Positions 1 through 7,788 of a stretch of DNA of 37,422 nucleotides are shown piece after piece. Position numbers and translations under genes: made by a program. The notes below the pieces were generated by a model, which was not told the DNA's origin, made no database searches, and saw nothing but the letters and a program-made list of their open reading frames with translations. The DNA comes from Smithella sp. (GTDB taxonomy: Bacteria; Desulfobacterota; Syntrophia; Syntrophales; Smithellaceae), in the NCBI GenBank assembly GCA_012510495.1, contig JAAZHX010000052.1, positions 1 through 37,422 on the forward strand. The letters are read 5' to 3'. Position 1 is the first letter of the stretch; each line of letters starts with the position of its first letter.

Positions 1-1050
1 CTTAACTTTTTTGCCGTTGCGCACATTCACGATGGTTTCGCCTTTTCTTATGGTTCCTTCATAAACGCGGATATAGGTCAGCTGTCCGTACTGACCGTCT
101 TCCAGTTTGAACGCCAGCGCGATAACCGGTTTTTCCGGATCGCCGGTCAACACCACCGGTTGCTCATGGTTATTCATGTCGAGGGCGACATTTTCCACTT
201 CCGACGGGGCGGGCAGCAGATGCGTCACTCCGTCCAGCAAGGGTTGAATCGCTTTGTTTTTATAGGCGGATCCCATGTAAACGGGCGTGAGTTCCCTTTT
301 TAATGTTCCTTTACGGATGGCGGCGTAAAGCATCTCCGCCGGAATTTCCTTCTCCTCCAAAATAGCTTCCGTCAGTTCGTCGGAAAATAAAGACACGGCA
401 TCGACCAGCTCTTCTCTTTTGGCTTTGGCTTGCTCTGAAAGATGCGCCGGGATTTCTTCGCTGCGCACCTCTTCGCCGTTTTCGCCGTCAAAATAAAGCG
501 CCTTCATGGCCACCAGATCAACGACGCCCTGCAGTTTTGTTTCGAGACCGATTGGAATCTGCATGGCAACGGCATTATGGCCCAGTTTGGAGCGCAATTG
601 GTCGATCACGCGGGAGGGATTGGCGCCGGTGCGGTCGCATTTGTTGACAAATGCGATGCAGGGAACCTTGTAGCGCTTCATCTGAAGATCGACGGTGATG
701 GACTGCGATTGAACGCCGCCGACCGAACATAAAACCAGGATCGCGCCGTCCAGGATACGCAGCGACCTTTCCACCTCAATGGTGAAATCGACATGGCCGG
801 GAGTATCGATAATGTTGATCTCATATCCTTTCCATTCGCAATACGTCGCGGCAGAGGCGATCGTGATGCCTCTTTCTTTTTCCAATTCCATGGAATCCAT
901 GGTCGCCCCCACGCCATCTTTGCCCCTCACGTCATGAATGGCATGAATTCTCTTCGTATAAAACAGAATCCTTTCACTGAGCGTGGTTTTACCGGAATCG
1001 ATATGCGCGCTGATTCCGATATTGCGTATTTTCTGATCGTCGAACTGCAT
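1..1050 (-). CDS. fusA: Elongation factor G, N-terminal part (3' end cut by window edge)
   Basis: Translational GTPase that moves tRNA and mRNA through the ribosome. The first 350 residues are present: the whole G domain and the start of domain II, ending at a run reading NGKKVK. Visible motifs are the P loop AHIDSGKTT (residues 15-23), switch [10 protein letters not shown] and the G4 element FVNKCDR. The P loop has Ser where bacterial EF-G usually has Ala (AHIDAGKTT). [17 protein letters not shown] and [13 protein letters not shown] match what I remember of mitochondrial EF-G1 and the related spdEFG1 class of spirochaetes, planctomycetes and deltaproteobacteria. The start [14 protein letters not shown] fits the family, with AAAGGGAAG just upstream. 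The gene identity is certain; the subclass is an inference from motifs. Confidence 0.95.
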   Translation of the reverse strand, partial: MQFDDQKIRNIGISAHIDSGKTTLSERILFYTKRIHAIHDVRGKDGVGATMDSMELEKERGITIASAATYCEWKGYEINIIDTPGHVDFTIEVERSLRILDGAILVLCSVGGVQSQSITVDLQMKRYKVPCIAFVNKCDRTGANPSRVIDQLRSKLGHNAVAMQIPIGLETKLQGVVDLVAMKALYFDGENGEEVRSEEIPAHLSEQAKAKREELVDAVSLFSDELTEAILEEKEIPAEMLYAAIRKGTLKRELTPVYMGSAYKNKAIQPLLDGVTHLLPAPSEVENVALDMNNHEQPVVLTGDPEKPVIALAFKLEDGQYGQLTYIRVYEGTIRKGETIVNVRNGKKVK

Positions 1051-1170
1051 GGCGCTTCCCTTTCACAAAATGGCCGCCCGGATCTTACGAAAAAAAATTC
1101 CCCGCACATGGAAGAGTCTCTGCCAGATGGGGGATCCACCGTAATCGAGCCTTAAGAATGAGGATGAGTT

Positions 1171-1197
1171 TTTATAGGTTTAGCGGGCGTTTGTCAA
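1171..1197 (-). promoter_or_regulatory. Sigma70-like promoter for fusA
   Basis: On the minus strand a perfect -35 TTGACA (1192-1197) is followed after 15 bases by TATAAA (1171-1176), five of six matches to the -10 consensus. The spacer is slightly short. It leaves a leader of roughly 110 bases before the fusA start codon. No other gene start lies nearby on that strand. Confidence 0.5.
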
Positions 1198-1580
1198 GCT
1201 GTTTTAGCGGGAATTCGCTATGGAATCCGGCACAGGGATCACAACCGGGAAATCCTGATTGAAAATTCATTCGGCCGCGTCATGGATATTGACACACTGG
1301 CCATCACGGAAATTGTGGAAAAGCGCCAAGCCCTGATGTTTCCAGCGTCTCATCTGCTGTTGAAAAAATCAATGACCGCAATATCTTTCCACAGCCCTAT
1401 CAACAGATTTTAAACAGGCTTATCCACAGAAAATTGTGCAGACCTGAAGCAGAAAAATAACATCTGCTTATCTGTCCACAGGAATATTCCCCCAAAGAGA
1501 TTTGTTTTGTGCTCCATAGTTATTTCAATATATTAAGGCTAATTGATTATTTATTACTTTAAGTACGGGAATCCACGGAT
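1198..1580. other. Non-coding stretch between fusA promoter and decayed HD-GYP gene
   Basis: No recognisable gene. A plus-strand frame is open from about 1159 to 1413. Its first ATG (1282) would give 43 residues beginning MDIDTLAITEIVEKR, with no obvious Shine-Dalgarno sequence and no family I recognise. It could be the tail of a decayed gene. The right part holds several DnaA-box-like words and then a clearly AT-rich run (about 1500-1565). No hairpin followed by a T run was seen. Confidence 0.5.
1384..1482 (+). other. Cluster of DnaA-box-like 9-mers
   Basis: One perfect TTATCCACA (1420-1428) is accompanied on the same strand by three near matches, each with two mismatches: CTTTCCACA (about 1385-1393), CTATCAACA (about 1397-1405) and CTGTCCACA (about 1472-1480). 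An AT-rich stretch follows at about 1500-1565. This resembles a small DnaA-binding cluster, either a regulatory or titration site or a remnant or minor part of an origin. No dnaA, dnaN, gidA or rpmH gene is near, so calling it oriC is not justified. Confidence 0.3.
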
Positions 1581-2247
1581 TTATGCTTTGATGGCGTACT
1601 CTTTATTCCGGAAAAGGCTCAAACAAACAGACACTACTTCAGGGTCATAGAGAATCCCCTTTCTTGAGTTGATTTCCTCCAGCGCGACTTCCAGTCCCAA
1701 GGCGGACCGGTAGGGACGGTGCGTCGCCATCGCTTCCGCCACATCGGCCACTGCCAGAATTCTCGACTCCAGCAGAATGCCATTTCCTGCCAACCCACCG
1801 GGATAGCCGGAACCGTCCATCCGCTCGTGGTGCTCCAAAACCATTCCGGCGATGGAAAATGTCGATGAAGCTCCCCAGCGTCGCCCTTTGTCCTTTGTGC
1901 GAAATGGGCGTGACGGCCTCCAGAACCCACATGATCACTTTTCGATTTTTGACGAACCGGCACTCGTAGGGCTCAAGACTTGTCGTCTGGAGGCTTCGGA
2001 TCGCTTTTTCCCTGACCACCGTCCGATCCTCCGGATGGATATAGTTCGGGGAACGGGTGCCAATCAGTTCTTTTTCGGAATAGCCGGTCAGCTTCTGGCA
2101 GAGGGGGCTGACATAGACAAACTTGCCGTTCTGGACAATGTAAATTCCGACGCTTGCGCTGGATAAAATGGCTTCGGAAAGAGACGAGACTGCCTGTTGC
2201 CAAAAAGCTTTTTGGGGCGCGCCTTTGATGTTGGGTTGTTGGATTCA
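1581..2247 (-). pseudogene. Decayed PAS/HD-GYP cyclic-di-GMP phosphodiesterase gene
   Basis: Two reading frames of one former protein remain. The upstream frame (about 2247 to 1860) encodes a PAS sensor domain containing SVGIYIVQNGKFVYVSP, GYSEKELIG and IHPEDR, ending at GSFIDI where a PAC segment normally ends. The next frame (about 1855 to 1581) encodes only the end of an HD-GYP domain: HHERMDGSGYPGGLAG, RILAVADV and THRPYRSAL. The first part of the HD-GYP domain, including the HD metal-binding residues, is missing, and the junction is out of frame. A TGA precedes the PAS part with no usable start after it. The protein would have sensed a signal and degraded cyclic di-GMP; it cannot do so now. 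A deletion is the simplest explanation. Confidence 0.8.
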
Positions 2248-2358
2248 GTATTCAAGGATTTCCCGCTTTATCGTGAGCAATTTCAAAAACATCGTTCGTT
2301 CATAAATCGGATTTCACATATACGAATAAAGTGGCGCATGGCAAGCAAAATACAAACA

Positions 2359-2388
2359 TTGACGGCCTGCTTGTAAAAGTGCTATTTA
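2359..2388 (+). promoter_or_regulatory. Possible promoter upstream of the DUF2934 remnant and glgC
   Basis: TTGACG (2359-2364; five of six) is followed after 18 bases by TATTTA (2383-2388; weak) within an AT-rich stretch. It lies 35 bases before the AAGGAG/ATG of the small decayed gene and could also drive glgC about 300 bases downstream. The -10 element is poor, so confidence is low. Confidence 0.3.
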
Positions 2389-2423
2389 AATAACGTCTGA
2401 CAACATCAACCAAGGAGACGATT

Positions 2424-2641
2424 ATGCCGGTCAAAAAAGCAACCGCCAAAAACGTGTGGTCAAAAAAGCTTCGTCTGCGGCAAAGAAGGCCGTCAAGCCT
2501 GACCTGAAAGAGTTTCTGGAATAGGTCCGGCAAAAGGCTTACAAGCTTTACCAGGGCAGGCTTCGTGCCGGCGTTGTCGGCGATGAAATCGCCGACTGGT
2601 TTGAAGCCGAAAAAGCGATAAAAGAAAAATACGGGCTGTAG
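2424..2641 (+). pseudogene. Broken small gene of DUF2934 type
   Basis: A good ribosome binding site (AAGGAG) precedes an ATG that starts MPVKKATAK, but the frame then shifts at a run of five A (2448-2452). Adding one A restores a lysine-rich, histone-like N-terminus (KKRVVKKASSAAKKAVK) followed by an in-frame TAG (2522-2524). The rest reads VRQKAYKLYQGRLRAG then DEIADWFEAEKAI and ends at TAG. With the two lesions repaired it gives a 73-codon frame whose second half fits the DUF2934 pattern (R-x-x-A-Y-x-L-Y ... D-W-x-x-A-E). Such proteins are short and of unknown function. Two separate lesions argue for real decay rather than one sequencing error. The remnant lies 48 bases before glgC. Confidence 0.75.
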
Positions 2642-2689
2642 CGTTGCATTTTTTCGAATCGGAATCGCTAAAAACCGGGGTAAGAAATC

Positions 2690-4000
2690 ATGGACACAAT
2701 CCAAGAATCGGACGGGCAGAATTACTACGGCTATGTAAAAACCAAGATTGCCACGGAAGTGACGCGCCAGACGCTGGTGCTGATTCTCGCGGGCGGCGAG
2801 GGTTCCCGCCTGGGAGATCTGACCAAATGGCGCGCCAAACCGGCGGTTCCTTTCGGCGGCAAATACCGCATGATCGATTTTCCTCTGTCGAACTGCGTCA
2901 ATTCCGGCCTGCGCCGCATCGGCGTTCTGACGCAGTACAAAGCGCATTCGCTGATCCGTCATTTGCAGCAGGCCTGGAGTTTCATGCGCGCCGAAATCGG
3001 TGAGTTCGTGGAGATCATTCCGGCCCAGCAGCGCATGGGCAAGGAATGGTACCGCGGAACAGCCGACGCGCTCTACCAGAACATCGACATCATCCACCGC
3101 CACGCCCCCGAATATATTCTGGTGCTGGGCGGCGATCACATCTACACGATGGACTACTCCAAGATGCTGATGCAGCATGTGGACTCGAAGGCCGATATGA
3201 CGGTGGCCTGCATCGAAGTGCCGCGTCTGGAAGCGCGCGATTTCGGCGTCATGTCGGTCGATGAGAACATGCGCATTTCCCGCTTCACCGAAAAGCCGGC
3301 TGATCCCGAATGCATGCCCGGCAAACCGGATATTGCCCTGGCTTCCATGGGAATTTACGTCTTCTCCACCCGCTTTTTGTACGATTCCCTCATCGAAGAC
3401 GCCAAAGACGAAACCTCCGTCCATGATTTCGGCCGAAGCATTATTCCCCGCGCCATCCACAGCAGCGTGGCCATGGCGTATCCCTACCGCAATGAAAAGG
3501 GGAAAATGGCCTACTGGCGGGACGTGGGCACTGTGGACGCCTACTGGAAGGCGAATATGGAGCTTTGCGCCATCGAACCGGAGCTGAACCTGTACGATCA
3601 GCGGTGGCCGATCTGGACGCACCAGACGCAGCATCCGCCGGCGAAGTTCATCTTTGACGACGAAGGCAAGCGCGGCGAAGCCATCAACTCGCTGGTCAGC
3701 GGCGGCTGCATTATCGCCGGCGCCCGCGTCAAGCGCTCGGTCATTTTTTACGCGACCCGCATCGAAACGGGGAGCCTCGTGAAAGACAGCGTCGTTCTCC
3801 CCATGGTCGAAATCGGGAAAAACTGCCGCATCACCCGCGCCATTATCGACAAGGGAACCCGCATCCCCGACGACACCGTCATCGGCGAAGATCCGGCGGA
3901 GGATGCCCGGCGCTTCCATATCAGCGAAGAGGGAATCGTGCTGGTGACGCCGGAAATGATGGGCCAGAGCCTGATGTTCGGGGTCATCGCCATATACTGA
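2690..4000 (+). CDS. glgC: Glucose-1-phosphate adenylyltransferase (ADP-glucose pyrophosphorylase)
   Basis: Makes ADP-glucose from ATP and glucose 1-phosphate, the committed and usually allosterically controlled step of bacterial glycogen synthesis. The 436 residues match the usual length. Residues 33-60 carry the nucleotide-binding loop LAGGEGSRLGDLTKWRAK and FGGKYR. LGGDHIYTMDY (from residue 146) contains the catalytic Asp, DFGVMSVDE lies near 184, and FTEKP (199-203) is the Glc-1-P site. The C-terminal third is a left-handed beta-helix with hexapeptide repeats (VSGGCIIAGARV, VVLPMVEIG). It is the only glycogen gene here on the plus strand and ends 22 bases from the end of pgm, so the two are convergent. 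The ribosome binding site (GGGGTAAG) is only moderate. Confidence 0.96.
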   Translation: MDTIQESDGQNYYGYVKTKIATEVTRQTLVLILAGGEGSRLGDLTKWRAKPAVPFGGKYRMIDFPLSNCVNSGLRRIGVLTQYKAHSLIRHLQQAWSFMRAEIGEFVEIIPAQQRMGKEWYRGTADALYQNIDIIHRHAPEYILVLGGDHIYTMDYSKMLMQHVDSKADMTVACIEVPRLEARDFGVMSVDENMRISRFTEKPADPECMPGKPDIALASMGIYVFSTRFLYDSLIEDAKDETSVHDFGRSIIPRAIHSSVAMAYPYRNEKGKMAYWRDVGTVDAYWKANMELCAIEPELNLYDQRWPIWTHQTQHPPAKFIFDDEGKRGEAINSLVSGGCIIAGARVKRSVIFYATRIETGSLVKDSVVLPMVEIGKNCRITRAIIDKGTRIPDDTVIGEDPAEDARRFHISEEGIVLVTPEMMGQSLMFGVIAIY

Positions 4001-4022
4001 TAGGCGATGGGTGGATGATGGG

Positions 4023-5717
4023 TTAGATCATCTGCTCAAAATCGGCGGCAATACGCTTTAATAGTCCTTCCGCCGCTTCCCGGGAGGCAGCGCACACCGC
4101 GTAGTAGATCTTGATCTTCGGTTCCGTCCCGGACGGACGGATGCAGAGCCACGCACCCCTCTCCAGCGTCAGCTTGACCGCGTCCGTGGACGGAGATGCC
4201 AGCGCCGAAACAGCGCCGTCCCGGCCGGTGCGGGTAAGCAACCGGTAGTCCTCCGTAAACCGGACGGTCAGGCCGCCGACGGCGGCAATCGGCCTGGCCC
4301 GGAGCCGGGCCATGGAATCTTTCATTTTCTCCATGCCGTCCAACCCTTCAAAAGCGATGTTCTTCACGCTTTCCAGATAATAGCCGTGCGTCCGATACAG
4401 GGCTTCCAGCGCGTCGGGCAGACTCTGGCCTTCGGCCCGGAAAAACTGGGCCGCCTTGCACAAAAGCAGCGCGGCGAGCGCCCCGTCCTTGTCCAGGGCA
4501 AAGGTGCCGGCCAGAAAACCGAAACTTTCTTCAAAACCGAAAATAAACTTCGCGCCCGTCGGTTCCTTTTGCACGATGAGTTCGGAAATAAATCGAAATC
4601 CCGTCGGCACGGTGTGGCAGCGAATTCCGTAATGAGCGGCGAGCGCATCCGCCATGTCGGTCGAGACGAACGACTTGACAATGTAGTCGGATGGACGAAG
4701 CTCTCCCGACAGGCGGCGCTTTTCCAGAAGATAATGAATCAGCAGGCAGCCGATCTGATTGCCCGTCAGCATCGTGTAAGTGCCATCAGGCCGGCGGACG
4801 GCGGCGCCCATCCGGTCCGCGTCCGGATCCGTGCCGATGGCCAGGTCCGCCTCCATCTTTTCGGCCAGAGCAATGGCCATTTCCATCGCTTTCGGGTCTT
4901 CGGGATTGGGAGACGCGACCGTCGGAAACGAGCCGTCCGGCATTCGCTGCTCGGGAACGACATACCAGTTACGAATCCCCGCCAGGGGAAATACATTTTC
5001 AACCGTGCGCAACCCTGATCCGTGAAGCGGCGTATAGACCACTTTCAGGTCGTCCGCGCTCTGCGCCCCGCATAGCCGGATCATGTGATCGTAATAAATC
5101 CGGTCGATCTCTTCGCCGATCCCGACAATCCCTCCCTTTTCAACCGCCTCCGCATAGTCGATTCTTTTCACATCCGAAAAAGGGTCCAGCTTTTGAATAC
5201 GCTCCATCACGGCCTGGCTCGCCTCCGGACCCAACTGCCCTCCGTAAGCGGCATAAACCTTGTAGCCGTTGTACTGTCCGGGATTATGGCTTGCCGTGAT
5301 GACGACGCCGCCGCTCGCTTTCAGGTGGCGCACGGCGAAAGACAGCTCCGGAACGCTCGTCAACTGCTTGAACAGAAAAACCAGTATGCCGTTGGCCGCT
5401 AGCACACGGGCCGCTTCTCTTGCAAATTCAAAAGAAAATTTTCGGGAATCATAAGCGATCACCACGGATAAACCGGCGGCGGAGTCTTTCAGCAGGTCGT
5501 CCGCCAGCCCCTGCGTCGCCCGCCCGACGACGTAACGATTCATCCGGGCAATGCCTGCGCCGATGACGCCGCGCAACCCGGCGGTTCCAAACGGCAGATC
5601 CCTCAGGAAACGGTCCCGAATCTGAGCGTCATCGTCCCGGATACGCTCCAGTTCCGAAAGCAGGTCCGGTTCCGTAACGTTTTCTCTCCAGCGCAAATAG
5701 GTTTCCCGGTAAGTCAT
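4023..5717 (-). CDS. Phospho-sugar mutase (phosphoglucomutase/phosphomannomutase family)
   Basis: Alpha-D-phosphohexomutase that interconverts glucose 1-phosphate and glucose 6-phosphate, linking glycogen turnover to glycolysis. Of the 564 residues, FGTAGLRG lies at 43-50, the phosphoserine loop TASHNPGQYNGYK at 141-153 (Ser143), the metal loop DPDADR at 297-302, the sugar-specificity loop GFEESFG at 394-400, and the phosphate-binding RPSGTEPK near the C-terminus. Length and motifs fit the PgcA/yeast-PGM2-like branch rather than the shorter ManB/GlmM enzymes. The frame is open for 19 more codons upstream, but GGGAG seven bases before MTYRETYL marks the start used here and avoids overlap with the GH13 gene. 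It is the last gene of the malQ-to-pgm operon. Confidence 0.93.
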   Translation of the reverse strand: MTYRETYLRWRENVTEPDLLSELERIRDDDAQIRDRFLRDLPFGTAGLRGVIGAGIARMNRYVVGRATQGLADDLLKDSAAGLSVVIAYDSRKFSFEFAREAARVLAANGILVFLFKQLTSVPELSFAVRHLKASGGVVITASHNPGQYNGYKVYAAYGGQLGPEASQAVMERIQKLDPFSDVKRIDYAEAVEKGGIVGIGEEIDRIYYDHMIRLCGAQSADDLKVVYTPLHGSGLRTVENVFPLAGIRNWYVVPEQRMPDGSFPTVASPNPEDPKAMEMAIALAEKMEADLAIGTDPDADRMGAAVRRPDGTYTMLTGNQIGCLLIHYLLEKRRLSGELRPSDYIVKSFVSTDMADALAAHYGIRCHTVPTGFRFISELIVQKEPTGAKFIFGFEESFGFLAGTFALDKDGALAALLLCKAAQFFRAEGQSLPDALEALYRTHGYYLESVKNIAFEGLDGMEKMKDSMARLRARPIAAVGGLTVRFTEDYRLLTRTGRDGAVSALASPSTDAVKLTLERGAWLCIRPSGTEPKIKIYYAVCAASREAAEGLLKRIAADFEQMI

Positions 5718-5766
5718 TTTACGTCTCCCTTCTCGGCTTGTCCCCGTTTCGGGCACTGAACAGCCT

Positions 5767-7767
5767 TCAGACAATCTTCAGCCACACGGCGCCCAGGGGG
5801 GGGAGTGAAATTTCAAAAAGCGCATCAATGAACGTGAAGGACTCCTGAGTCAACCGGCAGGTAAATGTCCCGTTGAACAGGGGGAGCAGACTCCGCTGAT
5901 CCGCTTCGGCAAAAAGTGAATGCTTCCCCGCGAAATCGAAGACCACCAATCGCCGCGCGTCCGAACGGTTGACCGCCACGAAACAGATACCGTTCTCGGC
6001 CGGCCGGCCCAGGGCGTCTATTCCTCCGCTGATGTAACGTAAAACGCCAAGGCAGTCGGCGTCGGGGGCAAAATACACCACAGGCCCCGTCTGCAGCGCG
6101 TCCGCCGAGGCGCGCAGCCCGGCCAGCTTCCGGTATTCGTCCGTCAGGTCGTACGGCGCTTTTTCGGTGAAAGGCGCGCGGTTAAAGGGATCGAGAAAAC
6201 CTGTCATGCCTTTTTCGTCTCCGTAATAAACGCAGGGAACGCCGGGAAGGCAAAACTGCAGCACCGCGGCCAGACGCTGGCGCCTGGCACCTTTTTTGTT
6301 CTGGCTGTCGCTGATGACAAAGGAAGCCTGCTGCTCACGGATCAGCTGATGCGGATCGACGCGCGCGCTCAAAGCTGTTCGCACACGCTCCACATCGTGA
6401 GAGGAAAGAAGATTGGTCAGGGCGTAGTACAGGGGAGGAGGATAATTGACCGCCTGCCCCACCAGAAAATGCTTCAGGTCAAAGGCGTCGGACTGACCCT
6501 TCAAAAAAGCGATCAGGGCGCTACGCAGCGGATAATTTGTGACGGAGTCCAGAATGCCGCCCAGTGCGTAGCGTCTTTTTACGCCGTAGCTGTGCTTCGT
6601 GGTCGCGTCTTCCCAGACCTCGCCGATCATCACCGCTTCCGGTTTCGCCTGTTTCGCGGCCTTATAGATTTTCGCCAGCACATCGTCGGGCAGTTCATCG
6701 GCCACATCGAGGCGCCAGCCCGCTGCGCCCGTTTTGAGCCAGTGCTTGACGACGCTGTCTCCGCCGGTGATGACATAACGCTGCCAGCCCGGATCCTGCT
6801 TGTTGATTTCGGGCAATGACGTAAACCCCCACCAGCAGCGATATTGATCGGGATAGCGCTCAAACGTGTACCAGGGATAGTAGGGAGAATCCGGGCTGTC
6901 GGCGGCGCCCGGGCCGTCATAGGCCTTTTCCCGGTTAAAATAGATGCTGTCGGAGCCAGTATGGGAAAACACGCCATCCAGCAGAATGCGCATCCCGCGC
7001 CGGTTGGCCGCGCGGCACAGCGACCGGAAATCTTCCTCCGAACCCAGCACCGGGTCGATGCGGAAATAGTCGGCCGTATTGTACCGGTGGTTGGAGGCCG
7101 CTTCGAAGATCGGGTTCAAATACAACACGTTCACGCCCAGGCTTTGCAGATACCCCAGTGACGCCTCGATGCCGGCGAGCGTGCCGCCAAAGTAATCACA
7201 AGGATTGTAGGTCGTTTCTCCCGGCAGCGGGGTGAAGAGCGGCTGTTCATCCCAGGTGTCGTGAAAATAAGCGCGGCGGCCTTTGGAGCGGTGATACGCG
7301 ATGCCTTTGCGGACTGTCGCGTCGCGGCCGGGCCGGAAACGATCAGGAAAAATCTGATACATCACGCTTTTTGGAAACCACCGGGGAACCTCAAAACCGG
7401 CATCGTAAACGGTCAGTTGAAACGCGGGCGGCAGCGCGCTGTAAACGGCGCCGATGCCGCCGGTTCGACCTGATCCCGCGCCGTAATAGCTGAGTCTTTC
7501 CCCAACGCGGATCATAAAATAGTACCAGTACACATCGGGAACCGAAGGCGCGGTGATGTCCGCCTGCCAGGTTTCGCCCGTAAGGCGCATCAGATGCTCC
7601 TCGTGAAATCCCTCTCCGATCAGACAAAGATAGACGCTTTCCACATTTTCGAGCCGCGTCCGGAAGCGCAGGACAACCGGCGTACCGACAGCAACAGCTC
7701 CCGCCGGATCACGGTATTGGAGCATCGTCGAATCGTGTATCATTTCCTTTTTGTAGTTGATCAGCAT
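5767..7767 (-). CDS. GH13 alpha-glucan hydrolase (neopullulanase/cyclomaltodextrinase-like)
   Basis: Alpha-amylase-superfamily enzyme of 666 residues, probably cytoplasmic because no signal peptide is visible. Residues about 22-120 form an N-terminal beta-sandwich like that of neopullulanases. The barrel starts at VMYQIFPDRF (135-144). Conserved regions are I DGVFSHTG (264-271), II WRLDVADE (nucleophile Asp354), III IGEVWED (acid/base Glu383) and IV LLSSHDVERV (His457, Asp458). It likely hydrolyses maltodextrins, or alpha-1,6 branches released from glycogen. No glgX is present in the operon, so it may serve as the debranching step, but that is an inference. AAGGA lies eight bases before the start, and the glgP stop is 21 bases upstream. 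The exact GH13 subfamily is not certain. Confidence 0.9.
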   Translation of the reverse strand: MLINYKKEMIHDSTMLQYRDPAGAVAVGTPVVLRFRTRLENVESVYLCLIGEGFHEEHLMRLTGETWQADITAPSVPDVYWYYFMIRVGERLSYYGAGSGRTGGIGAVYSALPPAFQLTVYDAGFEVPRWFPKSVMYQIFPDRFRPGRDATVRKGIAYHRSKGRRAYFHDTWDEQPLFTPLPGETTYNPCDYFGGTLAGIEASLGYLQSLGVNVLYLNPIFEAASNHRYNTADYFRIDPVLGSEEDFRSLCRAANRRGMRILLDGVFSHTGSDSIYFNREKAYDGPGAADSPDSPYYPWYTFERYPDQYRCWWGFTSLPEINKQDPGWQRYVITGGDSVVKHWLKTGAAGWRLDVADELPDDVLAKIYKAAKQAKPEAVMIGEVWEDATTKHSYGVKRRYALGGILDSVTNYPLRSALIAFLKGQSDAFDLKHFLVGQAVNYPPPLYYALTNLLSSHDVERVRTALSARVDPHQLIREQQASFVISDSQNKKGARRQRLAAVLQFCLPGVPCVYYGDEKGMTGFLDPFNRAPFTEKAPYDLTDEYRKLAGLRASADALQTGPVVYFAPDADCLGVLRYISGGIDALGRPAENGICFVAVNRSDARRLVVFDFAGKHSLFAEADQRSLLPLFNGTFTCRLTQESFTFIDALFEISLPPLGAVWLKIV

Positions 7768-7788
7768 GGCTGCTGTCCTTTTTACGGA

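Noticed and set aside
1282-1413. 43-residue plus-strand gene
   Set aside because: No ribosome binding site, no recognisable family, and only marginally longer than chance frames.
1198-1580. Chromosomal oriC
   Set aside because: Only one perfect DnaA box is present and none of the usual origin neighbours is in the window.
2300-3919. Long open frame of about 540 codons on the minus strand over glgC
   Set aside because: It is antisense to an unmistakable glgC, has no family-like motifs, and arises from codon bias in a GC-rich gene.
4001-4022. Bidirectional terminator between convergent glgC and pgm
   Set aside because: Only a six-base stem (GATGAT/ATCATC) without a T run is visible in this very short gap.
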